NCBI GenBank assembly: GCA_039029935.1
Contig: JBCCFC010000344.1
Location: 1 to 10,920 of the forward strand
From: G039029935 sp039029935
GTDB lineage: Bacteria > Chloroflexota > Anaerolineae > Caldilineales > Caldilineaceae
Reading direction: 5' to 3'
Length of the DNA: 10,920 bases
Shown here: piece by piece, positions 10,876-10,920 of the stretch
Layout of the letters: each line of letters begins with the position of its first letter
Numbering within the stretch: the first letter of the stretch is position 1
Translations under genes and position numbers: made by a program
The notes under the pieces: generated by a model
The model's database searches: none
The model's input: the letters and a program-made list of their open reading frames with translations, nothing else
Told to the model about the DNA's origin: nothing

Positions 10876-10920
10876 ACTTCCACCTTTCAACCCTTCCACC
10901 TTTCAACCTTTCAACCCTTC
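10876..10920 (+). repeat. Octamer repeat tract in inverted orientation, running off the window
   Basis: Units ACTTCCAC, CTTTCAAC, CCTTCCAC, CTTTCAAC and CTTTCAAC are followed by a partial unit CCTTC at the edge. The orientation is opposite to the tract at 10747-10802 and the same as the one before cobU. With the former it could form an imperfect hairpin of 40 or more pairs around a spacer of about 73 bases. Its right end is not visible. Confidence 0.8.

Noticed and set aside
10747..10920. CRISPR-like array
   Set aside because: The units are 8 bases long and contiguous, with no unique spacers and no cas genes nearby.

Overview
The window looks like an ordinary, densely coded stretch of a bacterial chromosome of moderate G+C. 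Almost every gene reads on the + strand and most gaps are short. I infer a member of the Chloroflexota (Anaerolineae-like), from memory of similar gene content and not from a search. The pointers are a large surface protein with DUF7282-like and fasciclin domains and an LPxTG-type end, a Tat-lipoprotein NagZ, a fused 2Fe-2S/molybdopterin hydroxylase, and tracts of a pyrimidine-rich octamer in the gaps between genes. The LPxTG sorting signal favours a cell with a sortase and an exposed wall. The phylum call is moderate to weak.

Layout. Bases 2-124 hold the tail of an unrecognised gene. Bases 160-3527 hold a two-gene operon: a class I SAM methyltransferase, then an 879-residue xanthine-dehydrogenase/IorB-like hydroxylase carrying its iron-sulfur domain on the same chain. 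A 124-base gap with two kinds of short repeat leads to cobU (3652-4209), a cobalamin nucleotide-loop enzyme. The octamer tract in that gap ends exactly at the cobU ATG. A 235-base, AT-rich, structured leader (4210-4444) precedes a 739-residue secreted, wall-anchored protein (4445-6664) with long acidic Glu/Ala and Glu/Val repeat stalks. A textbook rho-independent terminator (6689-6729) closes it.

Bases 6773-9301 form a probable three-gene operon: a nitroreductase-family flavoprotein, a TIM-barrel sugar isomerase/epimerase, and an APH-fold small-molecule kinase that overlaps the isomerase by one base. An isomerase plus a kinase suggests use of a sugar or polyol, but the substrate cannot be read from sequence. 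A 159-base gap with two interleaved inverted repeats (9345-9426) follows, then nagZ (9461-10759), a GH3 beta-N-acetylhexosaminidase exported as a Tat lipoprotein and probably acting on peptidoglycan fragments outside the membrane. The window ends in two octamer tracts in opposite orientation (10747-10802 and 10876-10920) around an AT-rich spacer.

I see no RNA gene, insertion sequence, CRISPR array or defence system, and no gene cluster that is clearly a new system. The least explained features are the non-coding ones: the octamer elements that touch gene borders, the structured leader of the surface protein, and the interleaved inverted repeats ahead of nagZ.
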